A stretch of DNA of 64,000 nt from Alcaligenes faecalis (GTDB lineage: Bacteria > Pseudomonadota > Gammaproteobacteria > Burkholderiales > Burkholderiaceae_B). How positions within the stretch are numbered: the stretch's first letter is position 1; every line of letters starts with the position of its first letter. A model generated the notes under the pieces. That model did not search any database and was not told the origin of the DNA. It saw nothing but the letters and a program-made list of their open reading frames with translations. The stretch spans positions 3,387,634 to 3,451,633 of the forward strand of contig NZ_CP031747.1 in NCBI RefSeq assembly GCF_005311025.1, in the 5' to 3' direction. Positions 35,532 to 44,596 of the stretch are shown piece after piece. A program made the position numbers and the translations under genes.

Positions 35532-35789
35532 ATGAGCATGTTGTATTACTGGCTGGCCTTTTCCCTGGGCATGGTGTTTTACGCCGCCTACTTGTCGCAG
35601 TCCTTTTTGCTGTCGCAAGGCATCATCTATATGAAGGAAAAAGATCAATCGCCGCCCCTGCTCTGGCTGTTCACCCGCCTGATCGGCTTTATCCTGCGTG
35701 CCATTCCCGGCCTGCTGATGCGCCCTATCCCCCTGATTTTGTGGGTCGTGGGCCTGGGGCTGACGGTGCAATACAGTTTCGCGCTTTAA
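35532..35789 (+). CDS. Small membrane protein, unknown function
   Basis: The 85-residue protein has two or three hydrophobic stretches (MLYYWLAFSLGMVFYAAYLSQSFLL; LLWLFTRLIGFILRAIPGLLM; PIPLILWVVGLGLTVQY). The start ATG at 35532 has no clear Shine-Dalgarno sequence. I do not recognise a family. Convergent or divergent to paaY with about 110 bases between. It is likely an inner-membrane protein. Confidence 0.55.
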   Translation: MSMLYYWLAFSLGMVFYAAYLSQSFLLSQGIIYMKEKDQSPPLLWLFTRLIGFILRAIPGLLMRPIPLILWVVGLGLTVQYSFAL

Positions 35790-36009
35790 GCCAGACGGGC
35801 CGCACTTTTCTCGTTCACTGCACGGACATCCGGGTCAGGATTGGGGGCTTCCTGCCCCCACGTCTGCGACTCCCAGTCAAGCCTTCTGCGCCTGTCAGTC
35901 AATTCAGCACTGCCCTCCCCTCCTAAACTGACACAAAACAGGATGGCCGGGCTCTGTAAGCAGCACGGCCTGGCGATCAAGATCGCGGATACCGCGACAA
36001 GGAGGATGT

Positions 36010-37080
36010 ATGCAGACAAGGAAAATCGTCCGGGCAGCCGCCGTACAGGCCGCCTCTCCCAACTACGACCTGGCAGCAGGTGTTGATAAAACCATTGAAC
36101 TGGCTCGACAAGCGCGTGATGAAGGCTGCGACCTGATCGTATTTGGTGAAACCTGGTTGCCAGGCTATCCCTTCCACGTCTGGCTAGGTGCGCCGGCCTG
36201 GTCACTGAAATACAGTGCTCGTTACTATGCCAACTCACTCTCGCTAGACAGTGCAGAGTTTCAGCGCATTGCCCAGGCTGCGCGAACCTTGGGCATTTTC
36301 ATCGCATTGGGCTATAGCGAACGCAGCGGTGGCAGCCTGTATCTGGGCCAATGCCTGATCGACGACAAAGGCGAGATGCTATGGTCACGTCGCAAACTCA
36401 AACCCACGCATGTAGAGCGCACCGTATTTGGTGAGGGTTATGCCCGCGATCTGATTGTGTCCGACACAGAACTGGGACGCGTCGGCGCTCTATGCTGCTG
36501 GGAGCATTTGTCGCCCTTGAGCAAGTACGCGCTGTACTCCCAGCATGAAGCCATTCACATTGCTGCCTGGCCGTCGTTTTCGCTATACAGCGAACAGGCC
36601 CACGCCCTCAGTGCCAAGGTGAACATGGCCGCCTCGCAAATCTATTCGGTGGAAGGCCAGTGCTTTACCATCGCGGCCAGCAGTGTGGTTACTCAAGAGA
36701 CGCTAGACATGCTGGAAGTGGGTGAGCACAACGCCTCTTTGCTGAAAGTGGGCGGTGGCAGCTCCATGATTTTTGCACCGGACGGACGTACTCTGGCTCC
36801 CTACCTGCCTCACGATGCCGAGGGCTTGATCATTGCCGATCTGGATATGGAGGAGATTGCCTTCGCCAAGGCGATCAATGACCCCGTGGGCCACTATTCG
36901 AAACCTGAAGCCACCCGTCTGGTGCTGGACTTGGGGCACCGAGAACCCATGACTCGGGTGCACTCCAAAAGCGTGACCAAGGCAGAGGCTTCCGAGCCAG
37001 GTGTGCAAAGTACGGCTACCTCAGTCGCTATCAGCCATCCACAGGACTCGGACACACTGCTCGTGCAAGAGCCGTCCTGA
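36010..37080 (+). CDS. nit: Arylacetonitrilase (nitrilase)
   Basis: The 356-residue protein agrees almost completely, from memory, with the A. faecalis arylacetonitrilase that hydrolyses phenylacetonitrile and mandelonitrile to the carboxylic acids and ammonia. The triad is in place: Glu47 (VFGETWLPGYP), Lys129 (WSRRKLKPTHVERTVFG) and nucleophile Cys163 (GALCCWEHLSPL). AAGGAGGATGT precedes the ATG. An AraC-type regulator gene lies 211 bases downstream on the same strand. The protein assembles into helical filaments in the family. It is the strongest species marker in the window. Confidence 0.96.
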   Translation: MQTRKIVRAAAVQAASPNYDLAAGVDKTIELARQARDEGCDLIVFGETWLPGYPFHVWLGAPAWSLKYSARYYANSLSLDSAEFQRIAQAARTLGIFIALGYSERSGGSLYLGQCLIDDKGEMLWSRRKLKPTHVERTVFGEGYARDLIVSDTELGRVGALCCWEHLSPLSKYALYSQHEAIHIAAWPSFSLYSEQAHALSAKVNMAASQIYSVEGQCFTIAASSVVTQETLDMLEVGEHNASLLKVGGGSSMIFAPDGRTLAPYLPHDAEGLIIADLDMEEIAFAKAINDPVGHYSKPEATRLVLDLGHREPMTRVHSKSVTKAEASEPGVQSTATSVAISHPQDSDTLLVQEPS

Positions 37081-37096
37081 TCCCAAGAGATGACAA

Positions 37097-37130
37097 GGCC
37101 CGGACAGCTTGCCCGGGCCGTGATTCCTTC
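37097..37130 (+). terminator. Hairpin downstream of the nitrilase gene
   Basis: GGCCCGG pairs with CCGGGCC (37113-37119) over a 9-base loop; only a mixed T-rich tail follows, so termination strength is uncertain. The rest of the 210-base gap before the AraC gene shows no clear feature. Confidence 0.55.
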
Positions 37131-37291
37131 TGCTCCCCGGTCCTGCATCCGCGTCGTCCTGGTCGGAAATTATCGCCCCCCGTCACTCTTTCTGGTCTGG
37201 CTCAAACCAAAGATCTTGCCTGATACTTAGTCAGTCCAGTTGATCGCAGTCCCTGCCGTCAGCCTTTAGACCCACGACGGAGAGATCATCA

Positions 37292-38275
37292 ATGGAGCAA
37301 TGGTCCACCACGGCAATTCCCGCTACCCGGCGCGCCCCCTATTGGATGGAGGCCGTCAACAAAGCTTATGTGCAGCTGGAATGCGCCGTCCCCTCCCGTT
37401 CCGCTACCCCTTTCTTCGGGGCCATTACGCGACATGAACTGGCAGAGGTCAGCCTATCTCGTATCTCCTCGACCACCCAGACCGTGCTGCGCACGCCACT
37501 GCAAATTTCCAGAGCGTCCGAGGATATTTTTCTGCTCAGTATTCAAGTGGCAGGAGCGGGACAACTAGTTCAGGATGAAAAGATCGCTAAGCTGAAACCC
37601 GGCGATCTGGCCCTGTACGACTCCACCCGCCCCTATCAACTCCTGTTTGACCAGGACTTTGAGCAGTATGTCCTGTCTTTGCCCGGCTCCATCCTGCGCA
37701 AGCGTTTGCGCAATGCCGAAGATATGACAGCCTGCAAAATAACCAGCGCCCAATCCGGCACGGCACGCCTGCTCGCCTATATGGTGAGCGAACTGATGGC
37801 CTGCCCGCCAACCGGCGGACCTATTGTGGATCTATCACTTGCCGACAGCCTGGTCGGTATTCTGGTGGCAGCGCTGGCCGAGAATCTGGGCAGCCCGTCC
37901 TTAAAGGACGATACGGGAACCGTGCGGCGCGACCGGATCAAAGCCTATGTATTGGAGAATCTGCGCGACCCCGAGCTGAATATAGGCAAGATTGCCAATC
38001 GCCTGGGCCTGACAGCCAGCACTGTGCATCGCGCCTGGGAAGGCGAGGCCGATTCACTGACAAACTGGATTTGGTCCATGCGCCTGCAAGGCGCTGAACA
38101 GGATTTGCGCCGTCTAGCCCATCACCACAAGACCATCACTGAAATTGCGTATCACTGGGGCTTCAGCAGCTCTGCCCATTTCAGCCGGGCATTTCGGCAG
38201 CGCTTTGGTGTGCCGCCTAAAGAGGCCCGCGAAAGTATGCGGGCCCAGGTCCAAACAAACACGATGCCTATCTGA
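37292..38275 (+). CDS. AraC family transcriptional regulator
   Basis: The 327-residue protein has an AraC-binding-like N-terminal domain (PLQISRASEDIFLLSIQVAGAGQLVQDE, GDLALYDSTRPYQLLF) and a C-terminal double helix-turn-helix (NIGKIANRLGLTASTVHRAWE; TITEIAYHWGFSSSAHFSRAFRQRFGVPPKEAR). It lies downstream of the nitrilase gene, and nitrilase genes in Rhodococcus are controlled by the AraC-type NitR, so control of the nitrilase is a reasonable inference. GGAGAG precedes the ATG. The stop lies within an 8-bp tandem repeat. Confidence 0.9.
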   Translation: MEQWSTTAIPATRRAPYWMEAVNKAYVQLECAVPSRSATPFFGAITRHELAEVSLSRISSTTQTVLRTPLQISRASEDIFLLSIQVAGAGQLVQDEKIAKLKPGDLALYDSTRPYQLLFDQDFEQYVLSLPGSILRKRLRNAEDMTACKITSAQSGTARLLAYMVSELMACPPTGGPIVDLSLADSLVGILVAALAENLGSPSLKDDTGTVRRDRIKAYVLENLRDPELNIGKIANRLGLTASTVHRAWEGEADSLTNWIWSMRLQGAEQDLRRLAHHHKTITEIAYHWGFSSSAHFSRAFRQRFGVPPKEARESMRAQVQTNTMPI

Positions 38276-38305
38276 TCCGGCGATCCGGCGATCCGGCGAT
38301 CAGGC
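38274..38305. repeat. Four tandem 8-bp units between convergent genes
   Basis: GATCCGGC occurs three times in a row, then GATCAGGC. The first unit contains part of the AraC stop codon and the last overlaps the stop of the DUF4870-like gene on the other strand. Confidence 0.8.
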
Positions 38306-38659
38306 AATCGCCTTGCCGTCATTCAGAGCCAGCAGACCCTTGATCAGACGGTACAGAATCCACACGCTGACAATCACGATGGTCACGAAACCGACCAGAA
38401 TCGCCATCAACAAGAAAGACAGCGCCACACCAAGCAATCCCCACCAGAACGTACGGATTTGCCAATCAAAGTGCGATTCCAGATAGGTGCCGCGCACTTC
38501 ATCGCGCTTGATGTAGTTGATGATGATGGCGACCAGGGCGGTGATGCCGCCAAACATGGACAAGATGTACAGCGCGTAATTGATCAGAGTCAGATTACGC
38601 AGACTGACCAACTGGTTTGTACCGTCGCCTTGTGGGACCGGGTTCCTTTCCTCATTCAT
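38300..38659 (-). CDS. DUF4870-like small membrane protein
   Basis: The 119-residue protein has three membrane helices (LINYALYILSMFGGITALVAIIINYI; TFWWGLLGVALSFLLMAIL; VGFVTIVIVSVWILYRLIKGLL) and a central polar segment KRDEVRGTYLESHFDWQIRTF that fits the DUF4870 family found in Bordetella and Alcaligenes. AAGGAG precedes the ATG. A terminator separates it from the SPFH gene upstream on the same strand. Function unknown. Confidence 0.78.
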   Translation of the reverse strand: MNEERNPVPQGDGTNQLVSLRNLTLINYALYILSMFGGITALVAIIINYIKRDEVRGTYLESHFDWQIRTFWWGLLGVALSFLLMAILVGFVTIVIVSVWILYRLIKGLLALNDGKAIA

Positions 38660-38682
38660 CCGTAACTCCTTGGAAAAATAAA

Positions 38683-38713
38683 CGGTAGCGTTACCTATCC
38701 CGTAACGCTACCG
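38683..38713 (-). terminator. Terminator between the SPFH gene and the DUF4870-like gene
   Basis: A perfect 12-bp stem (CGGTAGCGTTAC / GTAACGCTACCG) with a 7-base loop is followed on the minus strand by TTTATTTTT. Confidence 0.87.
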
Positions 38714-38748
38714 AAGAAAACCTGTTCAGGTCAGTGACTGCCTGGAGA

Positions 38749-39672
38749 TTAACGCAGTCCAATAAATGGCATGGCGGAACCGGGAACCAGACTTTCTGGC
38801 AACTTACCGTCCCATTTTTCCACAGCATTCAAATTGACCAGATTGGTATTCTGAGCCAATGCCTGGGCCCTGGCTGAAATGGCCTTGGCTTCGGCGTCAC
38901 CACGCAGGCGAATACCGTCAGCTTCAGCCATGTAGCGTTCGCGCTGAGCGCGGGCTTCTGCTTCAGCCTGAACCACTTTGATTTCAGCCTGAATGGAAGC
39001 AGTTTCTTTTTGCTGGCGGGTGGTTTCAATTTGAACCTGAGCCAACATGCGGTTTTCAATCGATTGCTCATAGGCTTTGGAGAACGACACTTCCTCAACC
39101 TGCACGCCCATCATTTGCAATGGAGCGGACTCCAGGGTCACGCGCATGGCTTCGTTGATGTCAGCACCCAGCTTCTCGCGATTCTGAATCGACTGAGCAG
39201 CAGTGTACTTACCGAACACGTTCTTGATCACATCCAAAGCCTTACGCTCGAGCAAGCGAGCTTCCAGGGCATCGAGTGAACCGTACTCGGAGTACAGCTG
39301 AGCCACATCAGTTTCAGGTACGCGATACGTTACCGAAGCCACCATGGAGGCGGACTGCTGGTCAAAACTGTACGCCTCAAGCTGCATGCGAACCGTGTGA
39401 TCACGTACCGAAATGGTACGTACCGTGTCAAAGAACGGAACCTTGAAGTCCAGGCCAGGTTCGGCCACGCGAACCAGCTTACCGTTACGCAGCACCACGC
39501 CACGTTCACCCTGGTCTACCTGCAAGAACGAGCCCATGGAGGCCACGATCAGGATCAGGAAAATAACAACCGCCGCTCCCAGGAAACCCAGTCCCTTGGA
39601 GTAGTTGGCAGTGCCACCTTCTGGCTTTGTTTTAGCAGCCAATTTAGTAAATGGATTTTTATCAGTGCTCAT
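38749..39672 (-). CDS. SPFH/band 7 (prohibitin-like) membrane protein
   Basis: The 307-residue protein has one N-terminal membrane helix (FLGAAVVIFLILIVASMGSFL, about 30-50), an SPFH domain (VDQGERGVVLRNGKLVRVAEPGLDFKVPFFDTVRTISVR) and a long C-terminal helix rich in Glu, Ala, Gln and Arg likely to oligomerise. Such HflC/prohibitin relatives organise membrane microdomains or regulate FtsH. An ATG overlaps the stop of an upstream 46-residue membrane protein gene; AGGA lies seven bases before. A strong hairpin follows. Confidence 0.88.
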   Translation of the reverse strand: MSTDKNPFTKLAAKTKPEGGTANYSKGLGFLGAAVVIFLILIVASMGSFLQVDQGERGVVLRNGKLVRVAEPGLDFKVPFFDTVRTISVRDHTVRMQLEAYSFDQQSASMVASVTYRVPETDVAQLYSEYGSLDALEARLLERKALDVIKNVFGKYTAAQSIQNREKLGADINEAMRVTLESAPLQMMGVQVEEVSFSKAYEQSIENRMLAQVQIETTRQQKETASIQAEIKVVQAEAEARAQRERYMAEADGIRLRGDAEAKAISARAQALAQNTNLVNLNAVEKWDGKLPESLVPGSAMPFIGLR

Positions 39673-39802
39673 CACGGCTTCCTTTATGTGGCTGACGCGT
39701 CTGGTCTTTTAATTGACGACGTTCCACCATCAGTTGCCGTATGCCTTTGGCAATCAGGTAGGCCAGCACAGCGGCCCCCAACAAAATCAAGATGATACGC
39801 AT
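39662..39802 (-). CDS. 46-residue single-helix membrane protein upstream of the SPFH gene
   Basis: The frame reads MRIILILLGAAVLAYLIAKG, then IRQLMVERRQLKDQ and a polar tail ending GSRDEH. One hydrophobic helix is followed by a basic, Gln-rich cytoplasmic tail. Its stop overlaps the SPFH start by 11 bases, as in translationally coupled pairs. The upstream ribosome site is weak. It was not recognised as any family, but the coupling argues that it is real and acts with the SPFH protein. Confidence 0.55.
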   Translation of the reverse strand: MRIILILLGAAVLAYLIAKGIRQLMVERRQLKDQTRQPHKGSRDEH

Positions 39803-39974
39803 GACGCTTCAGTCTTCCCACTAGATTTCAGTCAGAGCGCAATTATCCCCGATTCCTTCTGTCACGCTCAGAAAAGAAGCGTCAAAATATGACAAATGGA
39901 CAGTATTGCTGGTAACAAATCTTGAACAGGCGCCATTGCGACGCCCGTGAAAATGGAAAAAGCGGATTAGTTGC

Positions 39975-40535
39975 TTATTCGAGGGAAGCCAGGGCAGCGT
40001 CCAGTTCAGCCAGATGAGCCTGTACCGGCGGTACATCGCTACGGGTTGCAACCAGGCGCAGAATATGGTTTTTACTGATCTGGAAGGTACGCATCAACTG
40101 CTCCAGTTCAGCCGTGGAGTATTGGCGTGCGTTATCGCGCAAGGCCGCTTCCAGCGCATCCAGCTGCTCGTAAACCGAGTCCAGATCTTCGCGCTCCTGG
40201 ATATAGAGACGGGTCAGCCAGATATGGCGTCCCACGCTATCCCATTGCTCCAGTCCGGCAAAGCCATACTTTTGCGTCAGACTGTTCAATTGACGGTAAA
40301 TATCCGAACCGCGCTCGACCTGATCCACCTCCAGCATGGGTGGGAAACCGTCTGGCAGACCGCCATCCCAAACCGGCTCGCTACGCTCCACGGTTTGCAG
40401 CACCGGCAAGATTTCACCCAGGCTTTGCACATAACGAGTCACGACCTGGTCATCCAATGCCAGCTCAGTTGACGATGCCAAAAAAGGCAGGCCCATCAAG
40501 GCCATGCTACAGATACAGAGGACTCGTTTAATCAT
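39975..40535 (-). CDS. Secreted helical protein of unknown function
   Basis: The protein of about 186 residues starts at the ATG at 40535 (the longer frame is rejected because it lacks a signal-like start) and has a signal peptide (LCICSMALMGLPFLASSTE). The mature part is predominantly helical, with conserved-looking VWDGGLPDGFPPMLEVDQVERGSDIYRQLNSLTQKYGFAGLEQWDSVGRHIWLTRLYIQER. No cysteines occur in the mature part. It resembles unnamed periplasmic proteins of Bordetella-like bacteria, but I cannot assign a family. The 400 bases between it and the tRNA-Ser contain no supported gene. Confidence 0.7.
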   Translation of the reverse strand: MIKRVLCICSMALMGLPFLASSTELALDDQVVTRYVQSLGEILPVLQTVERSEPVWDGGLPDGFPPMLEVDQVERGSDIYRQLNSLTQKYGFAGLEQWDSVGRHIWLTRLYIQEREDLDSVYEQLDALEAALRDNARQYSTAELEQLMRTFQISKNHILRLVATRSDVPPVQAHLAELDAALASLE

Positions 40536-40911
40536 CGCTCGCCCTAAAAAACAAGACCACCCGTCTTGAACGACGTAAAACACATTGGTCGATTGTAAGC
40601 ACGGGAATGACTGCTTTTCTTTGCCTGTGCCAAAAACGACACAGCCTTTTCAATCCTCAACAGTCTTGGACTGAAAAGCCTTGCGCTTTAACGATCCATG
40701 CTGTTTGAAACGCTGCTGCCAAGGACGCTCTACCGTTTCACTTCGCCTGGGTGGGCAAAATAAAAAAGTAACAATTATTTTTTGTTCTTGTGTTTGGAAA
40801 AGCGTGATGCCCGTCTTGTTGTCGCCATTGCTGCCTGAACCAGGACCGGGTTTGCACAAAGCCGAGCTTGAGCGTGGGTCCGAACAGTGGCGACACTATG
40901 CGTCAGACAAT

Positions 40912-40940
40912 AAAAAAAGCCCTTGAAAACAAGGGCTTAA
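40912..40940 (-). terminator. Terminator of tRNA-Ser
   Basis: AAGCCCTTG and CAAGGGCTT pair around GTTTT and are followed by a run of T on the minus strand. Confidence 0.85.
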
Positions 40941-40952
40941 TTTAATTCCAGC

Positions 40953-41045
40953 TGGCGGAGACGGAGGGATTCGAACCCTCGATACGGGTATAAGCCGTAT
41001 GCTCCCTTAGCAGGGGAGTACCTTCAACCTCTCGGCCACGTCTCC
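40953..41045 (-). tRNA. tRNA-Ser (anticodon GCT)
   Basis: The 93-base minus-strand sequence folds with acceptor GGAGACG/CGTCTCC, an anticodon stem CTCCC/GGGAG around loop CTGCTAA (anticodon GCT), a long variable arm (ACGGCTTATACCCGT), T arm and an encoded CCA. Confidence 0.97.
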
Positions 41046-41063
41046 AGCTCTAGGAAAGAAGTA

Positions 41064-41092
41064 ACTATAGCATTTTTAAAAAACCAATGCAA
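41064..41092 (-). promoter_or_regulatory. Promoter of tRNA-Ser
   Basis: On the minus strand TTGCAT, a 17-base spacer and TATAGT lie 18 bases upstream of the tRNA, with the same TATAGT as tRNA-Arg copy 2. Confidence 0.7.
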
Positions 41093-41105
41093 ATAGCTAA
41101 AGGGA

Positions 41106-42359
41106 TTATTTTTCCTGATCCAGCTCGAACGTCTTGTGCAGAGCACGCACCGCCAATTCCATGTACTTGTCGGCAATAATCACCGAGGTCTTGATCTCGC
41201 TGGTGCTGATCATCTGGATGTTGATGCCCTCTTCGGACAAGGCGCGGAACATGGAGCTGGCAATACCAGCGTGGTTACGCATGCCGATACCAACGATGGA
41301 CACTTTGCACACGGCTTCATCAAACACGATTTCGCCAGCGCCCACAGCCGGGCCGACCTGGTTCATCAGCAGTTCCTTGGTACGCAGCGCGTCGTTGCGG
41401 CTGACGGTAAAGGAAAAGTCTGTGGTGCCCTGAACCGACAGGTTCTGCAAAATCATGTCGACTTCGATGTTGGCCGCTGCGATGGGGCCCAGAATGGAAT
41501 AGGCCACGCCGGGGGTGTCGGGAACGGCACGCAGGGTGAACTTGGCTTCATCACGGCTGAAGGCGATGCCAGAGACAACGGCAGCTTCCATTTTTTGGTC
41601 TTCCTCGAAAGTAATCAGCGTACCCGAAGACATTTCTTCTTCGAGCGAAATCATGGGGTCGGTCATGGAGGACAAGACGCGCACAGGCACCTTGTACTTG
41701 CCAGCAAATTCCACAGACCGGATTTGAAGAACTTTGGAGCCCAAAGAGGCCATTTCCAGCATTTCTTCAAAGGACAGCACTTTCATGCGACGTGCTTCGG
41801 GCACGACGCGCGGGTCGGTGGTGTAGACACCATCCACATCGGTAAAGATCAGGCATTCGCTGGCCTTCATGGCAGCGGCAACAGCCACCGCGGAAGTATC
41901 CGAGCCACCACGACCCAAGGTCGTGATATTGCCTTCTTCATCCACCCCCTGGAAGCCGGTCACAACGACCACACGGCCTGCGTCCAGATCCTGGCGAATG
42001 CGGGTGTCATCAATAGAACTAATGCGGGCACGAGTGTAGGCATTGTCGGTCTTGACGGGAACTTGCCAACCGGCGTAGCTGCGGGCGGGAACGCCCTGGG
42101 CAGCCAAGGCCATGGCCAACAAAGCGCTACTGGCTTGTTCGCCCGTAGCGGCCAGCATATCCAGCTCGCGCGGATCAGGCTGAATACTCAGTTCTTTGGC
42201 CAGGCCTAGCAAACGGTTGGTTTCACCGGACATGGCCGAAGGAACCACCACAACTTGGTGCCCGGCGGCATGCCATTTGGCAACCCGACGCGCCACATTC
42301 TGGATGCGCTCGATCGAGCCCATCGACGTGCCGCCATATTTATGTACGATCAGGGACAT
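41106..42359 (-). CDS. lysC: Aspartate kinase (LysC)
   Basis: The 417-residue enzyme phosphorylates aspartate, the first step toward lysine, threonine and methionine. Motifs include VHKYGGTSMGS at the N-terminus, GRGGSDTSAVAVA, ECLIFTDVDGVYTTDPRVVPEARRMKVLSFEEMLEMASLG and two C-terminal ACT domains (VPDTPGVAYSILGPIAAANIEVDMI; VSIVGIGMRNHAGIASSMFRAL), so lysine/threonine feedback is likely. Length fits the monofunctional aspartokinases (~400-420). It lies downstream of tilS on the same strand with 167 bases between; no riboswitch was seen. Confidence 0.96.
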   Translation of the reverse strand: MSLIVHKYGGTSMGSIERIQNVARRVAKWHAAGHQVVVVPSAMSGETNRLLGLAKELSIQPDPRELDMLAATGEQASSALLAMALAAQGVPARSYAGWQVPVKTDNAYTRARISSIDDTRIRQDLDAGRVVVVTGFQGVDEEGNITTLGRGGSDTSAVAVAAAMKASECLIFTDVDGVYTTDPRVVPEARRMKVLSFEEMLEMASLGSKVLQIRSVEFAGKYKVPVRVLSSMTDPMISLEEEMSSGTLITFEEDQKMEAAVVSGIAFSRDEAKFTLRAVPDTPGVAYSILGPIAAANIEVDMILQNLSVQGTTDFSFTVSRNDALRTKELLMNQVGPAVGAGEIVFDEAVCKVSIVGIGMRNHAGIASSMFRALSEEGINIQMISTSEIKTSVIIADKYMELAVRALHKTFELDQEK

Positions 42360-42526
42360 CTTTTACTCTGCATCAAAGGGCTAAGGTCTGGGATAGACAC
42401 AAAACCCAACTATTCTAACGACTTTCTGTGCCCCAAGCGCAGGCTCTACCATATACACACGCAAAAAAACACATACTTTGTCGACTCAACACCATAGCCC
42501 ACGCTCCTGCCACAGGCCACCCCAAA

Positions 42527-43612
42527 CTACTTACTTGCATGATCGGCCACCCGGCCTGCTTGCTGGTCGCCTGGACCGGCAGATTCGATCTGCACCCGGC
42601 CTCGCACACAGCGCACCAGGTTCTGTCCATGCTTCCACATCAAATTTCTGTCGTGCCCCCGGGCATGCAGCCCGCGCAGTTGCTTGAGCAGTTCTGCCAG
42701 ACGCGCTTGCGTAGGCAAGCCAGCGCCCTGCTCCTGCAACCAATAACGGAGCACCAGGCTTTGCCGCGCTGGCTCCAGACTACGCCAGGCCACCAAACTG
42801 AAACTGCGTCCTGTTTCATCAGGTTCCAGTGTCAGCCAGTCCTGGCTGGCCACACTATCCAATACTTCCTGTGTTTCGCGGCTTAGCTGGGCTTGACGCT
42901 GCAAACGGCTTTGCCAGCCCGGCCAGCGCGCGTCGAGCACAGGCGTGAGCAAATCGCGCACTGCGCCACGGGTGTAATCAGGATTGATATTGGTGGGATC
43001 TTGTACCGCATGCCAGCCTGTGGCTGCGGCAAACGCATCACTGGCTTGAAGAATAAGTGCCCTGGGCTGCTCCAGCCAGGGTCGCCAGTACTGCAATTGA
43101 TCGCGCTGCATACGGGGTGCCATCGCCCCCAGACCGGTTATACCCGTGCCACGCAGCAAACGCATCAGAACCGTTTCGGCCTGATCATCTTGATGATGAG
43201 CCAGCAGTACATGCTGCAAGCCAACAAAATGCGCCAGTTCAGCCAGGCCTTGATAGCGGGCATCTCGCGCGGCGGATTCCATGCCATCTGCGCTTAGACG
43301 GCGGGACTGTACCTGGACCCGCAAACTGTGACAGGGTCGCTGCAAACGCGCAGCCAAGTCATGCACATGCGCTTGCCACTGATCGGCAATGGCTTGCAGG
43401 CCGTGATGAATATGGAAAAAATGAAGTGTGACTTTGCGGCGGCTGGCCCAAAGATGGGCATGTACCGCCAGCATTGCCGAGTCCGCACCACCACTTAAGG
43501 CGACAGCGACGCAATCGCCGCTTTTGAAACTTAGGTGATGGTTAAGCGCCTCCAGCAGCGGGGGTGAGGGGCTAAAGCCCCCCAGCTGACTGGAAGGCAA
43601 TGGATCAGGCAC
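42527..43612 (-). CDS. tilS: tRNA(Ile)-lysidine synthase (TilS)
   Basis: The 361-residue ATP-dependent enzyme makes lysidine in the anticodon of tRNA-Ile2. The PP-loop [12 protein letters not shown] is near residue 38, followed by [37 protein letters not shown] and [12 protein letters not shown]. It overlaps the accA stop by 8 bases (translational coupling) and lies in the conserved betaproteobacterial order cysS-alkA-accA-tilS-lysC. Length is shorter than E. coli TilS (432), as usual for this group; the C-terminal domain is reduced. Confidence 0.94.
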   Translation of the reverse strand: MPDPLPSSQLGGFSPSPPLLEALNHHLSFKSGDCVAVALSGGADSAMLAVHAHLWASRRKVTLHFFHIHHGLQAIADQWQAHVHDLAARLQRPCHSLRVQVQSRRLSADGMESAARDARYQGLAELAHFVGLQHVLLAHHQDDQAETVLMRLLRGTGITGLGAMAPRMQRDQLQYWRPWLEQPRALILQASDAFAAATGWHAVQDPTNINPDYTRGAVRDLLTPVLDARWPGWQSRLQRQAQLSRETQEVLDSVASQDWLTLEPDETGRSFSLVAWRSLEPARQSLVLRYWLQEQGAGLPTQARLAELLKQLRGLHARGHDRNLMWKHGQNLVRCVRGRVQIESAGPGDQQAGRVADHASK

Positions 43613-44570
43613 GAACTTCCTGATAACGACCGTAGGCCAATAGACGTTCCATACGCTGCGCCAGCAGTTGTTCGGTGCTCAGGCCCGAGACCTGACGCAA
43701 GGCGTCGGCCAGGGCACGGCCCAATTGACGCGCCATCATGGTGGGGTCGCGATGTGCGCCACCAATGGGCTCGTTGATCACACGATCAACCAGGCCCAGT
43801 TCTTTCAGACGGGGAGCGGTAATGGCCAGGGCTTCAGCCGCCACAGGAGCCTTGTCTGCGCTGCGCCACAGAATCGAGGCGCAACCTTCGGGCGAGATCA
43901 CGGCGTAGGTGGAGTATTGCAGCATGGAGACCACGTCACCCACGGCAATCGCCAACGCACCACCCGAACCGCCTTCACCAATAATGGTGGAGATGATAGG
44001 TACACGCAGTTTGGCCATGGCAAACAGGTTATGACCGATTGCCTCGGACTGACCACGCTCTTCAGCGCCAATACCAGGGTAGGCGCCGGGAGTATCAATG
44101 AAGGTAAAGACAGGGATACCAAATTTTTCCGCCAACCTCATCAAGCGCAGGGCTTTACGGTAGCCTTCGGGGCGCGGCATGCCGAAGTTGCGACGGGCGC
44201 GCTCTTTGGTATCACGACCTTTCTGGTGACCAATCACCATGCAAGGCGTACCGTTGAAACGGGCCAGACCACCCACAATTGCCAGGTCGTCCGCATACAT
44301 GCGATCGCCATGCAGTTCGTGAAAGTCCGAGAAGATCTGGTTTACATAGTCCAGGGTGTATGGACGTTGTGGATGGCGAGCAACCAGGGCCGTTTGCCAA
44401 GGCGTGAGCTTGGCGTAAATGTTCTTGGCCAGCGTCTGGCTTTTTTGCTGCAGACGGCTGAGTTCCTCTGAAATATCCACAGCGGAATCAGATTGCACAT
44501 AGCGGAGCTCTTCGATTTTGCCTTCGAGCTCGGCCAAAGGCTGCTCAAATTCCAGGAATGTATTTCGCAT
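43605..44570 (-). CDS. accA: Acetyl-CoA carboxylase carboxyltransferase subunit alpha (AccA)
   Basis: The 321-residue protein is the alpha subunit of the carboxyltransferase in fatty acid synthesis. It opens with [17 protein letters not shown], followed by [10 protein letters not shown]-like [60 protein letters not shown] and [22 protein letters not shown], then [15 protein letters not shown]. It requires AccD, encoded elsewhere. Its 3' end overlaps tilS; the alkA-type gene lies 26 bases upstream. Confidence 0.97.
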   Translation of the reverse strand: MRNTFLEFEQPLAELEGKIEELRYVQSDSAVDISEELSRLQQKSQTLAKNIYAKLTPWQTALVARHPQRPYTLDYVNQIFSDFHELHGDRMYADDLAIVGGLARFNGTPCMVIGHQKGRDTKERARRNFGMPRPEGYRKALRLMRLAEKFGIPVFTFIDTPGAYPGIGAEERGQSEAIGHNLFAMAKLRVPIISTIIGEGGSGGALAIAVGDVVSMLQYSTYAVISPEGCASILWRSADKAPVAAEALAITAPRLKELGLVDRVINEPIGGAHRDPTMMARQLGRALADALRQVSGLSTEQLLAQRMERLLAYGRYQEVRA

Positions 44571-44596
44571 GTCGGTTCTTAAGGTTTAGGCCTAAT

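Noticed and set aside
35842-35860. GGGGGC/GCCCCC hairpin between the small membrane gene and the nitrilase gene
   Set aside because: No U tract on either strand, so a terminator call is not justified.
40650-40926. Short frames on both strands between the secreted protein gene and tRNA-Ser
   Set aside because: No ribosome site, no recognisable family; the two frames overlap each other.
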